NCBI RefSeq assembly: GCF_040207125.1
Contig: NZ_CP157940.1
Coordinates: forward strand, 2,604,001 to 2,668,000
Direction of reading: 5' to 3'
DNA: 64,000 nt
From: Lacrimispora sp. BS-2
GTDB lineage: Bacteria > Bacillota > Clostridia > Lachnospirales > Lachnospiraceae
The notes below the pieces were generated by a model. The model saw nothing but the letters and a program-made list of their open reading frames with translations, was not told the DNA's origin and searched no databases. Shown piece after piece: positions 1-8,978 of the stretch. The position numbers were made by a program, and so were the translations under genes. The number at the start of each line of letters is the position of its first letter. Within the stretch, counting starts at the first letter, position 1.

Positions 1-831
1 TTCTTCGGAAAGAGCCGGTTTTAAGTCAATGGAAAGAGTCAGGGGCCCTTTTTTCAGTTCCTTTACCGCATAGCTGCTGGCGCTTAAAAGGACCGGACCG
101 CTGACCCCGTAATGGGTGAACAGCATTTCCCCGAATTCCTTATAAACCACCTTTTTTCCGTTTAATATGGAAGCCTCCACATTGCGAAGGGACAGGCCCT
201 GCAGTTCCTTTACCAATGGTTCCTCTACCACAAAGGGAACCAGGGCAGGAGAAAGAGACGTGACTTTATGGCCGGCTTCCTTTGCCAGCTCATAGCCGTC
301 TCCTGTGGAGCCGGTTGCCTGATAGGACAATCCGCCGCATGCCACGATTACAGCATCTCCGTACACCTTTGATTTTTTACCACCGTCTTTTAAAACCAGT
401 CCTGAAAGTCTGCCGTCTTCTATCAAAAGCTTCTCCGCCTGGGCGCGGTAATGGATGGAAACCCCAAGCTCCAAAAGCCTTTTTGTAAGAGCCTTAATTA
501 CGTCCGAAGACTTGTCCGATGCCGGAAATACCCGGTTGCCCCGCTCTGTCTTTAAAGAACATCCAAGCTCTTCTAAAAGGTCCATCATATCAAAATTGGT
601 AAAGCCATAAAAGCTGCTGTAAAGGAATTTAGCATTGGTCACTACGTTTCCAAACAACTCCTCAGTATCACCGGCATTGGTCACATTGCAGCGCCCCTTG
701 CCGGTGATATAGACTTTTTTGCCAAGTTTTTCATTTTTCTCAAAAATGTGGACGGTACTGCCCTTCATGGCTGCTGCTATTCCAGCCAGCATCCCTGCAG
801 CGCCACCGCCCACGATCAAAACCGTATTCAT
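1..831 (-). CDS. NAD(P)/FAD-dependent oxidoreductase, HI0933/BaiN-YhiN family (3' part outside window)
   Basis: Read directly from the minus strand, since the frame is open to the window edge. The start ATG at 831 has a GAGGAAA ribosome site just upstream. The N-terminus is a dinucleotide-binding motif (LIVGGGAAGMLAGIAAA), followed by EKNEKLGKKVYITGKGRCNVTN, the glycine-rich signature of the HI0933-like flavoprotein family. A later VIVACGGLSYQATGSTGDGY segment is also typical. The family is cytosolic and FAD-binding; one branch (BaiN) acts in bile-acid dehydroxylation, but most members have no assigned substrate, so no specific reaction is claimed. About 277 codons are visible of a usual ~400-420. 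The next gene downstream is not in the window. Confidence 0.85.
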   Translation of the reverse strand, partial: MNTVLIVGGGAAGMLAGIAAAMKGSTVHIFEKNEKLGKKVYITGKGRCNVTNAGDTEELFGNVVTNAKFLYSSFYGFTNFDMMDLLEELGCSLKTERGNRVFPASDKSSDVIKALTKRLLELGVSIHYRAQAEKLLIEDGRLSGLVLKDGGKKSKVYGDAVIVACGGLSYQATGSTGDGYELAKEAGHKVTSLSPALVPFVVEEPLVKELQGLSLRNVEASILNGKKVVYKEFGEMLFTHYGVSGPVLLSASSYAVKELKKGPLTLSIDLKPALSEE

Positions 832-846
832 GCAGTTTCCTCTTTT

Positions 847-884
847 CCGCCCATGCTATTTGGGCATAAAGGTATACCCGCAGG
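847..884. repeat. Small dispersed hairpin repeat, copy 1
   Basis: About 33 bases starting at the CCGCCCATGC near 847 differ at only two positions from 25135-25168. The core GCCCA-loop-TGGGC can form a hairpin. This copy is intergenic between the flavoprotein gene and the PPK2 gene, while the other is translated inside the DUF523-HD gene. Its function is unknown. Confidence 0.5.
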
Positions 885-950
885 GGTTTCCCTCCTGCTT
901 TCGTTCACCATTTTTCTACTTTACACGAAAAAGAGGGAAAAAACAAGCGG

Positions 951-2501
951 TCATGAATTTTTCTTTCCATTTTTTTTGCCCGCTTCCCGGGCCATATAGG
1001 GTTGCCCACTGAGGGTTCTTTCTTTTATCTTTGCCTCTAAAGCCTCCACAACGGTTTTTAGCACCTTGATCCTGGCATAATATTTGCAGTTTCCCTCCAC
1101 GACCACCCAGGGAGCATAGGTGGTGGAAGTCCGCACCAGCATCTCATTGACCGCAGATTCATACTGATCCCATTTCTCCCGGTTTCTCCAGTCCTCTTCC
1201 GTGATCTTCCACTGCTTTGACGGATTGTCCTGACGCTCCTTAAAGCGCTTTTCCTGTTCCTCTTTATCGATATGGAGCCAGAATTTAATGACTACGGCTC
1301 CTGCATTTGCCATGTGGTTTTCCATTTCATTTATTTCCTGGTAAGCCTGTTTCCACTGGTTCTCACTGCAAAAGCCCTCGATCCGCTCCACCAGAACCCG
1401 TCCATACCAGGTACGGTCAAAGATAGCGATATGGCCTGCTTTTGGCACATGGTTCCAGAAACGCCACAGATAATGATGGACCCGTTCCAGATCATTGGGT
1501 GCCGATGTAGGGTACACTTTATAGCCTCTGGGGTCTAAATGGCTGGTAAGGCGCTTGATTGCCCCGCCCTTTCCTGCCGCATCCCAGCCCTCAAAGCCTA
1601 AGACTAGGGGAATTCTTAAGCGGTATATTTGGCTGTGAAGAGATTCCAGCTTCTTCCATAGCCGGTCCATCTCCTTCTTATAATCTTCCTTTGTTATGGT
1701 CTTTGTCAAATCCACGCCGGACAAGACTCCGTTCTGGTATTTCTCAGAGCGGACCGGTACTTCCTTTTCCTTTCTCTCTCCCCTTAATTCCCGCTGCCTT
1801 AAGGCATCCTCTAAGCAGTCCGCCACCTGGGTCATGATCTTGGCGGAGGCAAAATCCTTGTCAGTTGCTTCGATGATGGTCCAGGGGGCGTAGTCCATAT
1901 CTGTCCGTTCAAGCATTTCCTCGCAGATTGCCAGATAACGGCCATACTCCTTATTCCTCCGCCAGTCTTCCTTTGTTACCCGCCAGTCTGTCTCCCTGGA
2001 ACTTTCCAGTTTGTTAAACCGCTTTTTTTGTTCCTCCCTTGAAATATAGAGGAACAGCTTTATGATGACCATACCGTCATCGGTCAGCTGACGCTCAAAG
2101 GACTGAATGTCATGGAAAGCCTCCGGCATGGCTGTTTCCGGGATCTTTCCCTCAAACCACTCTATGGTCACCTGCCGGTACCAGCTTCTGTCAAAGAGGG
2201 CGATTCTGCCCTGGGCCGGAAGCTTGGTCCAGAAACGCCATAAAAACGGGCGCATCCGTTCCTCTTCCGTTGATTTATCATTGGCATATACATCAAAACC
2301 TCTGGGATCCAGCGCCTGAATCAGGCGGTTGATCTGGGTTCCCTTTCCTGATGCTCCCATGCCTTCAAACACCATCATGACAGGAATTCCTGCCTCCTTG
2401 CATTCCCGCTGCAAAAGGCCCAGCCTTTCGCTCTGCTCCTTTATTGTCTTTTTATAGGTATCCTTGTCCATTCTTTTCGATAAATCAAGTTTCTCCAGCA
2501 T
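951..2501 (-). CDS. Polyphosphate kinase 2 family, two-domain polyphosphate:AMP phosphotransferase type
   Basis: The 516-residue protein contains two consecutive PPK2 domains. The first has a Walker A at about residues 46-54 (FEGMGASGKGT) and FDRSWYRQ. The second has FEGWDAAGKGG near residue 304 and FDRTWYGRV. Two-domain PPK2 enzymes (class II, PAP) transfer phosphate from polyphosphate to AMP to make ADP; in that class only one domain is usually catalytic. Here the C-terminal copy has the more canonical lid and Walker residues, so it is the likelier active one (inference). It starts at ATG 2501 behind a GGAGGGA ribosome site. It is cytosolic, with no visible operon partner; the aldo/keto reductase upstream ends 32 bases away. 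Confidence 0.88.
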   Translation of the reverse strand: MLEKLDLSKRMDKDTYKKTIKEQSERLGLLQRECKEAGIPVMMVFEGMGASGKGTQINRLIQALDPRGFDVYANDKSTEEERMRPFLWRFWTKLPAQGRIALFDRSWYRQVTIEWFEGKIPETAMPEAFHDIQSFERQLTDDGMVIIKLFLYISREEQKKRFNKLESSRETDWRVTKEDWRRNKEYGRYLAICEEMLERTDMDYAPWTIIEATDKDFASAKIMTQVADCLEDALRQRELRGERKEKEVPVRSEKYQNGVLSGVDLTKTITKEDYKKEMDRLWKKLESLHSQIYRLRIPLVLGFEGWDAAGKGGAIKRLTSHLDPRGYKVYPTSAPNDLERVHHYLWRFWNHVPKAGHIAIFDRTWYGRVLVERIEGFCSENQWKQAYQEINEMENHMANAGAVVIKFWLHIDKEEQEKRFKERQDNPSKQWKITEEDWRNREKWDQYESAVNEMLVRTSTTYAPWVVVEGNCKYYARIKVLKTVVEALEAKIKERTLSGQPYMAREAGKKNGKKNS

Positions 2502-2533
2502 AAACCGTCCCTCCTTTGTCTAAACCGTTAAGC

Positions 2534-3649
2534 TTAAAGCTTTGCAAACACTTTAGCCACCGACCGCATGACCTCACTGATCTTAATCATCTGCGGACAT
2601 TCCTTTTCGCAGTGATGACATGCCTTACAGCCTTCCGCCTTTACCCCCATGGCCTCGTATCCGGCCTTTGCCTCCCTCTCTTTATGGGCGGCAGTCATGT
2701 TATAATAAGAGAAAATCTCCGGGATCTCTAAGCCAAAGGGGCAGGGGAGACAATAACGGCATCCGGTGCAGCCCACCAGAGCCATGGAGTCAAAGATTTC
2801 CTTTGCCTTTTTATAAACCTGTTTTTCATCATCCGTCACCATCCCGATATGGCTGCGGTCTGCAAATTCCAGATTTTCCTCAAGCTGTTTTTCGTCGCTC
2901 ATTCCGCTTAGAAGAAGGCTCACCTCTGGCTGGTTCCACAAAAAATCAAGAGCATATTCCACAGTACCTTTTCCCTCAGGGAAAACCTTTTTTACATGAT
3001 CAGCAGGATCAGCCAGCTTTCCTCCAAGAAGCGGTTCCATGACCACCACGGCAAGTCCCTTTTCCGCTGCAGCTTTTAGTCCCTTAACTCCGGCCTGATG
3101 CTCTAAGTCCACATAGTTATACTGAATCTGGCAAAAATCCCATCCGTCATAATAATCTAGGATATCCTGAAACACATCGTATGAATCATGGAAGGAAAAT
3201 CCAAGATATTTTATTTTGCCCTCATCTCTGGCCTTTTCCATGCGTTTTACAAGATCGAATTTTTTGACCTTATCTTCAAAACGGTCCCTGCTTAAGGCAT
3301 GAAGCAAATAAAAATCAATGTGGTCTGTCTGAAGCTTTTTAAGCTGTTCCTCTAACACCTCATCAAAATCGCCGGGTTGTTCAAGCTTCCATACCGGACA
3401 TTTGGTAGCCAGATATGTTTTCTCCCGGTAGCCATCCCTTAATGCGTTTCCCACGATCCTTTCGCTTTCTCCCTGGTGGTAAGGATATGCCGTATCAATG
3501 TAGTTGACTCCTTCATCAATGGCATGGCGGATCATGGACACCGCCCGTTTTTCATCCACCTGCTCTTCCTGAAGGATAGGAAGCCTCATGGCTCCAAACC
3601 CCAGAGCCGATACCTTAATTCCTGTTTTTCCAAAATCACGATACTGCAT
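2534..3649 (-). CDS. Aldo/keto reductase with C-terminal 4Fe-4S domain
   Basis: The longest frame begins at 3721, but the ATG at 3649 (MQYRDFGKTGIKVSALGFG) has an ideal GGAGGAAG ribosome site and begins where the family begins, so 3649 is preferred (371 residues). The N-terminal 280 residues form an AKR TIM barrel with the usual catalytic set: the Asp and Tyr of YIDTAYPYHQGESE, the Lys of LATKCP and the His of YLLHA. The C-terminal 90 residues are ferredoxin-like, with CTGCRYCLPCPFGLEIP and CKACHHCEKECP, giving Cys spacing for at least one cluster. This fused class is common in anaerobic Clostridia and usually lacks a known substrate. It probably reduces a carbonyl compound in the cytosol. 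Confidence 0.9.
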   Translation of the reverse strand: MQYRDFGKTGIKVSALGFGAMRLPILQEEQVDEKRAVSMIRHAIDEGVNYIDTAYPYHQGESERIVGNALRDGYREKTYLATKCPVWKLEQPGDFDEVLEEQLKKLQTDHIDFYLLHALSRDRFEDKVKKFDLVKRMEKARDEGKIKYLGFSFHDSYDVFQDILDYYDGWDFCQIQYNYVDLEHQAGVKGLKAAAEKGLAVVVMEPLLGGKLADPADHVKKVFPEGKGTVEYALDFLWNQPEVSLLLSGMSDEKQLEENLEFADRSHIGMVTDDEKQVYKKAKEIFDSMALVGCTGCRYCLPCPFGLEIPEIFSYYNMTAAHKEREAKAGYEAMGVKAEGCKACHHCEKECPQMIKISEVMRSVAKVFAKL

Positions 3650-3828
3650 AATCTTCCTCCGGATCATATGTATTGCAGCTTTTTCTGCCAGCCTGCTTAT
3701 CTTTATTTTATCATACTTCAATCCTGCACCAAAGACTTTTTTCTTAATTCGGCTGATAAATCACCAGCTTAAACTGCAAATCTCACGGCGCTGTTATAAT
3801 ACCCATGAAAGCGGTCTGAAAACCATGG

Positions 3829-3879
3829 GAAAAATACAAAAGCGCCGCGGCAATACTGAATTTCAGTATACCGCGGCGC
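3829..3879 (-). terminator. Rho-independent terminator after the GH4 gene
   Basis: A very strong hairpin (3842-3879) has outer arms GCGCCGCGG/CCGCGGCGC and inner arms ATACTGAA/TTCAGTAT, with a small bulge. On the minus strand it is followed by TTTTGTATTTTT, so it ends transcription of the PTS/GH4 unit. Confidence 0.85.
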
Positions 3880-3934
3880 ACTGCAGACTCCCCTCGTCTT
3901 AAATATCAGAATCAGATTGTCATGATATTTTATC

Positions 3935-5266
3935 TTATTTTAACTCTGGCCAGTAATCCTTATTCGCTTCAATCATTTCATCCAGAATCTTTTTTGCCGC
4001 CATCGCTGATGGTATGGTCTTATTTAACGTAAATGCGGCTAATGCTTTATCATAGCTTCCTTCAATTGCCGCCTCTACGATCAGCTTTTCACTGGCCTCC
4101 TGCTGCTCAATCATACCTTTATAGAAAGTCGGAATTTCCCCTACTCTGGTGGCTTCCGGTCCTTCCTTGGTAATATAGCAGGGAATTTCTACCATGGCAT
4201 CGTCCGGTAAATTTTTAACGGCACCATTGTTCATGACCATGACCAGATGGCGTTTCTTTAAATTATATGCCAGGCTCATAGCCACTTCCACAATAAATTC
4301 TCCATGAACGCCGGTAAAAAATGGAGTCATATCGATTTCTCCAGTTGTTTCGAACTGTTCGACTGCCTGGAAAATCCGTTTTTCTCTTCCCTCCATGACT
4401 TCATTGGCTCTTGTATAATTCTTATCCGAATGTTTTACAATCTCATCACCTAACAGATAGTATTGCATATAGGTATTAGGGAGATAATCCGGGAACATTC
4501 TCATTAAGTTCTTTGCATTGTCAAAGGTATGTTTCCAGGATGCATCATTATGGCGTACCTCACTTCTTTCATCCGGCGGCATATAGCCATGTTCCCTTAC
4601 ATATGCCTTTAATTCTTCGGTACGGTCCTCTTCTCCTACACGGATTTTTGTAAACCAGCCAAAATGATTTAATCCAAAGTAATCCGGCACAATATCTTTT
4701 CTGTCACAGTCCAAAATGTTCGCCATGTTTCTCATGATCGCTACCGGCATATCGCAGATATTTAAGATTCTGGCATTTGGCCGCAGCTTATGCATTGCTT
4801 TTGCAACTATGGCAGCCGGGTTAGAATAGTTTACAATCCAGTATTCCTTGCTTGCATACTTTTCACAGTAATCGATCATATCTACCATGGGATAGATGGT
4901 TCTAAGGCCATATGCAAGGCCGCCTGGCCCGCATGTTTCCTGGCCTACCACATCATATTTTAAAGGGATCTTTTCATCAAGCTCTCTCATATGATATAAG
5001 CCTACCCGCATCTGGGCAAAGATAAAATCTGCATCCGAAAATGCTTCTTTGGGATCGGTTGTAAGAACCAGCTTTACTTCCGGATCAAACATCTCAATAA
5101 CCTTTTTTACCAGAACTCCTACTTTGTCCTGGCGTTCTTTGAAATTATCATAAAGCCTTAATTCAGAAAGCTTAAACTGATCCTTCTGATCCAGCAGACT
5201 CTTTACGATTCCCGGTGTATAAGTACTGCCACCGCCTACGATGACTAATTTAAATGTTTTGTTCAT
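3935..5266 (-). CDS. malH: Family 4 glycoside hydrolase, 6-phospho-alpha-glucosidase type
   Basis: This GH4 enzyme has 443 residues. It starts with the NAD-binding motif (LVIVGGGSTYTPGI) and carries GQETCGPGG and the CDMP motif at residue 171. CDMP marks the alpha-specific branch (MalH/GlvA), in contrast to the beta-specific CelF branch, where this position reads CNxP. The family hydrolyses phosphorylated disaccharides such as maltose-6'-phosphate with NAD+ and a divalent metal in the cytosol. The gene lies 11 bases downstream of an alpha-glucoside-type PTS permease, which would deliver exactly such substrates. The ribosome site is AGGAGG before ATG 5266. Whether maltose, trehalulose or another alpha-glucoside is the physiological substrate cannot be read from sequence. 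Confidence 0.9.
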   Translation of the reverse strand: MNKTFKLVIVGGGSTYTPGIVKSLLDQKDQFKLSELRLYDNFKERQDKVGVLVKKVIEMFDPEVKLVLTTDPKEAFSDADFIFAQMRVGLYHMRELDEKIPLKYDVVGQETCGPGGLAYGLRTIYPMVDMIDYCEKYASKEYWIVNYSNPAAIVAKAMHKLRPNARILNICDMPVAIMRNMANILDCDRKDIVPDYFGLNHFGWFTKIRVGEEDRTEELKAYVREHGYMPPDERSEVRHNDASWKHTFDNAKNLMRMFPDYLPNTYMQYYLLGDEIVKHSDKNYTRANEVMEGREKRIFQAVEQFETTGEIDMTPFFTGVHGEFIVEVAMSLAYNLKKRHLVMVMNNGAVKNLPDDAMVEIPCYITKEGPEATRVGEIPTFYKGMIEQQEASEKLIVEAAIEGSYDKALAAFTLNKTIPSAMAAKKILDEMIEANKDYWPELK

Positions 5267-5277
5267 AGCTTTACCTC

Positions 5278-6885
5278 CTATTTATGTGAATCCATCTGTT
5301 CCAACACATCATCCACCAGGGTTCTCATTTTGGAAACGGTGAGACCATATACTACCTGGACATTATTTCCCTTTTTCATGATACCGGCTGCTCCGGTGCT
5401 CTTTAATGCTTCTTCATCAATCCTTGAACTGTCTGCAACTTCCACTCTTAACCTGGAAAAGCAGTTTTCCAGACTTACAATGTTTTCTTTTCCGCCTAAT
5501 GCTTCTACGATGATCCTGCCCTGGTTCAATCTGTCTTCCCCAGTTTCTCCGCTGGCGGACTGCTTTGCTTTTAATTCTTTTTTCACTGCTGCTGCATTGG
5601 CATTTAAATCCAGGGCCGCATCCGTATCGTCATCTTCACGTCCCGGAGTCTTTAAGTTGAACTTTTCAATCATAAACTTAAAGACCAGGAAAATCACAAG
5701 GATCTCCACAAGACCAACCAGCACATACAAAGGCCATAAGGTCCTGCCGATTCCTGCCGGAAGATTTAACACAAGGAAATCCAGGATCCCATTGGTGGCG
5801 CAGACACGGACACCGATCAAATAAACTACCATCTGAAAAAATCCATCCAGAACGGAATATACCAGCCATAATAAGGGAGCTGCAAAAATAAAAGTAAATT
5901 CCAGTGGTTCTGTAATTCCGGCGATCACCGCCGTTAAAGTAGCCGGGATCATCTGAGCCTTTAAGTTCGCTTTTTTCACTTTCCTGGCAGTTACATAGAA
6001 AGCCAATGCCACACCAATGATACCAAATGTCTTCATAAGACCATAAGTTAAGAAGCGGCTGGTATCCGGCATCATTCCTGCTGCGGGATCACTTAATAAC
6101 GCCAGGAAGATGGGTTTTGCACCAACAACATTTTCCCCGCCAATCACCGCCTGTCCGCCGACCGCTGAATAAAGGAAGGGTGACCAGATTAAGTGGTGCA
6201 GTCCGGTTGGAATCAAAAACCGGTTTAAGAATCCGTATACAAATACACCTGCTGCTCCGGCCGTACTCATAAAACCGGTCAATGCGGATATTCCGTTTGC
6301 AACGCCCGGCCACACATAAGTCACGCCAACGCTTAATGCTGCAATGACCGGAATCATGATCATGTAAACAAGTTTGCTGTTGCCATAAGGTGCGAATCCG
6401 CCCTTAAACTCGGTATCGCAGTATTTGTTGTGAACCAGAGCCACAAGAACGCCGATGATCATGCCAAGAAACACGCCCATATCTGTTACATGGAATCCTA
6501 ACTGAATGGTTTGGCCCGTACCATATAAGGCGCCGGCAGTAGCCCCTTCCGCCATCTTTCCTGACAGCTCCAGCCACTTGCTGTTAGAACCTAAAAACAT
6601 GATATATGACATTAAAGCTACGAATGATGCATCTGCTTTTTTCTTTTTTGCCATACCATTTGCAATTCCCACACAGAATAAAATGCTTAAATTCCCCATA
6701 ATCGAATTCAGCATGCTGTTAAAAAATTTCCCCACAGTCCACATCAGCCCGCCTTCAGAAACAAAAGCGGTATTGGTCATGATCGCAGTTAAGGCAATCA
6801 ACATACCTACGACAGGTAAAAATAATACCGGTCCAATCATCGCTTTTGAAAAGCTTTGCATGGCTTTTACTACTTTATCCTTCAT
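5278..6885 (-). CDS. PTS alpha-glucoside/maltose-type EIICB permease
   Basis: An N-terminal EIIC membrane domain of about 420 residues with around ten hydrophobic segments is followed by a charged linker and a C-terminal EIIB domain. EIIB carries the phosphorylation Cys in ENCFSRLRVEV, about 60 residues from the C-terminus. No EIIA domain is attached, so phosphate must come from an EIIA encoded elsewhere. The frame opens at 6900, but that ATG overlaps GGAGGAAT, which is a good ribosome site for the ATG at 6885 (MKDKVVKAM), so 6885 is preferred (535 residues). It forms an operon with the GH4 gene. The permease phosphorylates alpha-glucosides during uptake. Confidence 0.9.
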   Translation of the reverse strand: MKDKVVKAMQSFSKAMIGPVLFLPVVGMLIALTAIMTNTAFVSEGGLMWTVGKFFNSMLNSIMGNLSILFCVGIANGMAKKKKADASFVALMSYIMFLGSNSKWLELSGKMAEGATAGALYGTGQTIQLGFHVTDMGVFLGMIIGVLVALVHNKYCDTEFKGGFAPYGNSKLVYMIMIPVIAALSVGVTYVWPGVANGISALTGFMSTAGAAGVFVYGFLNRFLIPTGLHHLIWSPFLYSAVGGQAVIGGENVVGAKPIFLALLSDPAAGMMPDTSRFLTYGLMKTFGIIGVALAFYVTARKVKKANLKAQMIPATLTAVIAGITEPLEFTFIFAAPLLWLVYSVLDGFFQMVVYLIGVRVCATNGILDFLVLNLPAGIGRTLWPLYVLVGLVEILVIFLVFKFMIEKFNLKTPGREDDDTDAALDLNANAAAVKKELKAKQSASGETGEDRLNQGRIIVEALGGKENIVSLENCFSRLRVEVADSSRIDEEALKSTGAAGIMKKGNNVQVVYGLTVSKMRTLVDDVLEQMDSHK

Positions 6886-7050
6886 TTCATATTCCTCCAT
6901 ACATATTTGTTTTCACTGGTAATTACCTGTGGTGAGATTCTATCATACTTGAATTCAAATCAAAATATATTCTGCATCATTCCCAACATGTTGACCATAT
7001 AGTGAACAAATTTACTTAGGTTCATTATATATTTTTGTGCCAGCTCAGGT
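6886..7050. other. Leader region upstream of the PTS operon
   Basis: This AT-rich stretch contains the palindrome TTTGAATTCAAG-like sequence around 6945-6960, overlapping a weak -10 (TATGAT). That arrangement suggests an operator, but no confident promoter or regulator assignment is possible. Confidence 0.3.
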
Positions 7051-7107
7051 AAAAAGCATTAAAAAAGCGTTGACACTCAATTCTTATAATAAAATGAGTG
7101 TCAGCGC
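7051..7107 (-). terminator. Terminator between the GH13 gene and the PTS operon
   Basis: Inverted repeat 7067-7079 with 7095-7107 (TGACACTCA/TGAGTGTCA core) is followed on the minus strand by TTTTTTAATGCTTTTT. It separates the frameshifted GH13 gene from the PTS genes. A second hairpin (7194-7217, AACCGAATAG/CTATTCGGTT) directly follows the GH13 stop codon. Confidence 0.75.
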
Positions 7108-7227
7108 TATCCTTTGCTGCTGCCCTTTATTCACGTTGTCAAGCGAAAATCGCAATGACCAATGGGTCACAGTGCGCCCCGCGTCACCGGGCATAACCGA
7201 ATAGCTGCTATTCGGTTAAAAAATTGA

Positions 7228-8238
7228 TCAAATTTCCATTACAAGGAACTGCCAGCCCTTCAAATGTATCCTGGCTCCGTCAAATGACACTTCCTGGCAG
7301 TTATTGATCAAAACTGTCTTTGGCATATGGGGAAGAGTAACTTCCTGTGCATCTTTTTGAAAATTTCCAATGATAAGGAGTGTTTTTGGCCCTTTCCGGC
7401 AGTAAGCCATAATATTCTTTTCATCCTCAAGAACCGGTTCCAGAGTTCCATAGATTACGGTTTCCTTCCACTGGGGATGTTTCCTTAACTGAATCAGTTT
7501 TTTATAGAACATGAAAACCGAATTATCATCAGAAATCTGATCAGCCACATTGATATCCTTATAATTAGGATTCACCTTCAGCCAGGGAGTGCCTTCCGTA
7601 AAGCCTGAATTAGCCGATGCATCCCACTGCATGGGCGTTCTTGCATTATCCCTGCTGTAGTGGCTTACAATACCCAGTGCCTCTTCTGGTGAGTACCCTG
7701 CCTCCAGGGCGGTCTGGTATTGGTCAAGGGTGGCAATATCATCCACTTCGTCAATGCTGGAAAAAACAGTATTTTCCATTCCGATTTCCTGACCCTGATA
7801 AATAAAGGGGATCCCCCTGAGCATAAAATTCAGTCCGCCAAGCAGCTTTTTGGCTTCCAGGGTACATTCTCCTGCCGGAAGGTAATGGCTGACCCCTCTT
7901 GGCTCATCATGGTTTTCAATGATGTTGGATAAAAATCCTGTAGTGCCCGCATGCCTTTGGGCTGCAAAGCAGCAATGCTTATAATCTTCCGGAGTAATGG
8001 TTTTGGAATCGTACCAGCCCTTTTCACTTCCGCCGAATATGGTCTCATTAAAATCAAATTTACTGGAAAAGTAACCATTTTCACCAATAAAGGATTCTAA
8101 TTCTTCCGGCTTTTCATCAAAGACTTCTCCAACAGTAAAGGCATCATGAGGGACAAAACAGCGGTCCCGCATCTCACTTAAAAACTCACCCACCCCATTG
8201 GCTTTGGACAGCATTTCCTGGATGTCTGCATAAACCAT
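7228..8238 (-). pseudogene. GH13 alpha-glucosidase, C-terminal part after a frameshift
   Basis: This open frame continues the GH13 protein begun at 8893. It has the acid/base Glu in FTVGEVF, the third catalytic Asp in ENHDEPR, the DNARTPMQWD motif of oligo-1,6-glucosidases and trehalose-6-phosphate hydrolases, and the C-terminal beta domain. The natural join lies near 8240: the upstream frame reads EPDREDGL and this frame then reads ADIQEMLSKANGVGEFL, as in intact homologues. The ATG at 8238 has no convincing ribosome site, so independent translation is unlikely. Everything needed for catalysis is present across the two frames, so this is either a recent single-event mutation or a sequence error. 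Confidence 0.8.
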
Positions 8239-8893
8239 CTTCCCTGTCCGGTTCGTAGTCCTGAAAGGGAAAGGCCTTTTTTATATTGATGATTGCATCA
8301 ATCCGGAAACCGCCCAGGCCTTTATCCAGCCACCAATTGATATTTTTATAGATTTCCTCCCGGACCGCTTCATTTTCCCAGTTTAAGTCCGGCTGTTTTT
8401 TATGGAAGGAGTGGAGATACTGCTTATTGGTACCGGGAATATCGCTCCACACAGAATTCCCAAAGTAAGAGCGCCAGTTGGTAGGTGACTTTCCGTCTTT
8501 TTTCTCACGGATATAAAAGTAGTTTCCATATTCGCCATCCGGATCGGCACAGGCCTTTTTAAACCATTCATGCTCGTCGGAGCAATGGTTTACCACCAGA
8601 TCCATGACGATATACATCTCCCTTTCTTTCGCTTTTTCAATGAGTTCTTCCATATCCTCCATAGTCCCGAACCTGGGATCTATGTTGTAATAATCAGCAA
8701 TGTCATACCCCTGATCCGCAAAAGGGGAAACGTAGATTGGGGAAAGCCACAGGATATCCACTCCTAAGCTCTTTAAATAATCCAATTTACTGATAATCCC
8801 TTTTAAGTCTCCAATGCCGTCCCCATTGGTATCCAGAAAACTCTTCGGATAAATCTGATAAGCGGTTTTATCATGCCACCATTTCTTAGTCAT
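8186..8893 (-). pseudogene. GH13 alpha-glucosidase (TreC/MalL-like), N-terminal part before a frameshift
   Basis: It starts MTKKWWHDKTAYQIYPKSF, the standard opening of cytosolic alpha-glucosidases of the oligo-1,6-glucosidase/trehalose-6-phosphate hydrolase group. DLVVNHCSDEH and the nucleophile Asp in GGFRIDAI are present. The frame then runs into about 16 unrelated residues and stops at 8186. Rejoined with 7228-8238 it would give about 555 residues, the family length. Next to a PTS system it may act on phosphorylated or free alpha-glucosides. It starts at ATG 8893 after AGAGAGGTTACATACG. Confidence 0.85.
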
Positions 8894-8978
8894 CGTATGT
8901 AACCTCTCTTTTTTGTAGTAGCCTTATTCTACCGCTCAGAGCAGGATTTGTCTTACGATTCTATGATTAAAAAATACA

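Noticed and set aside
2620..3042. Plus-strand 140-codon ORF
   Set aside because: Antisense to the aldo/keto reductase; composition and missing ribosome site argue against a gene.
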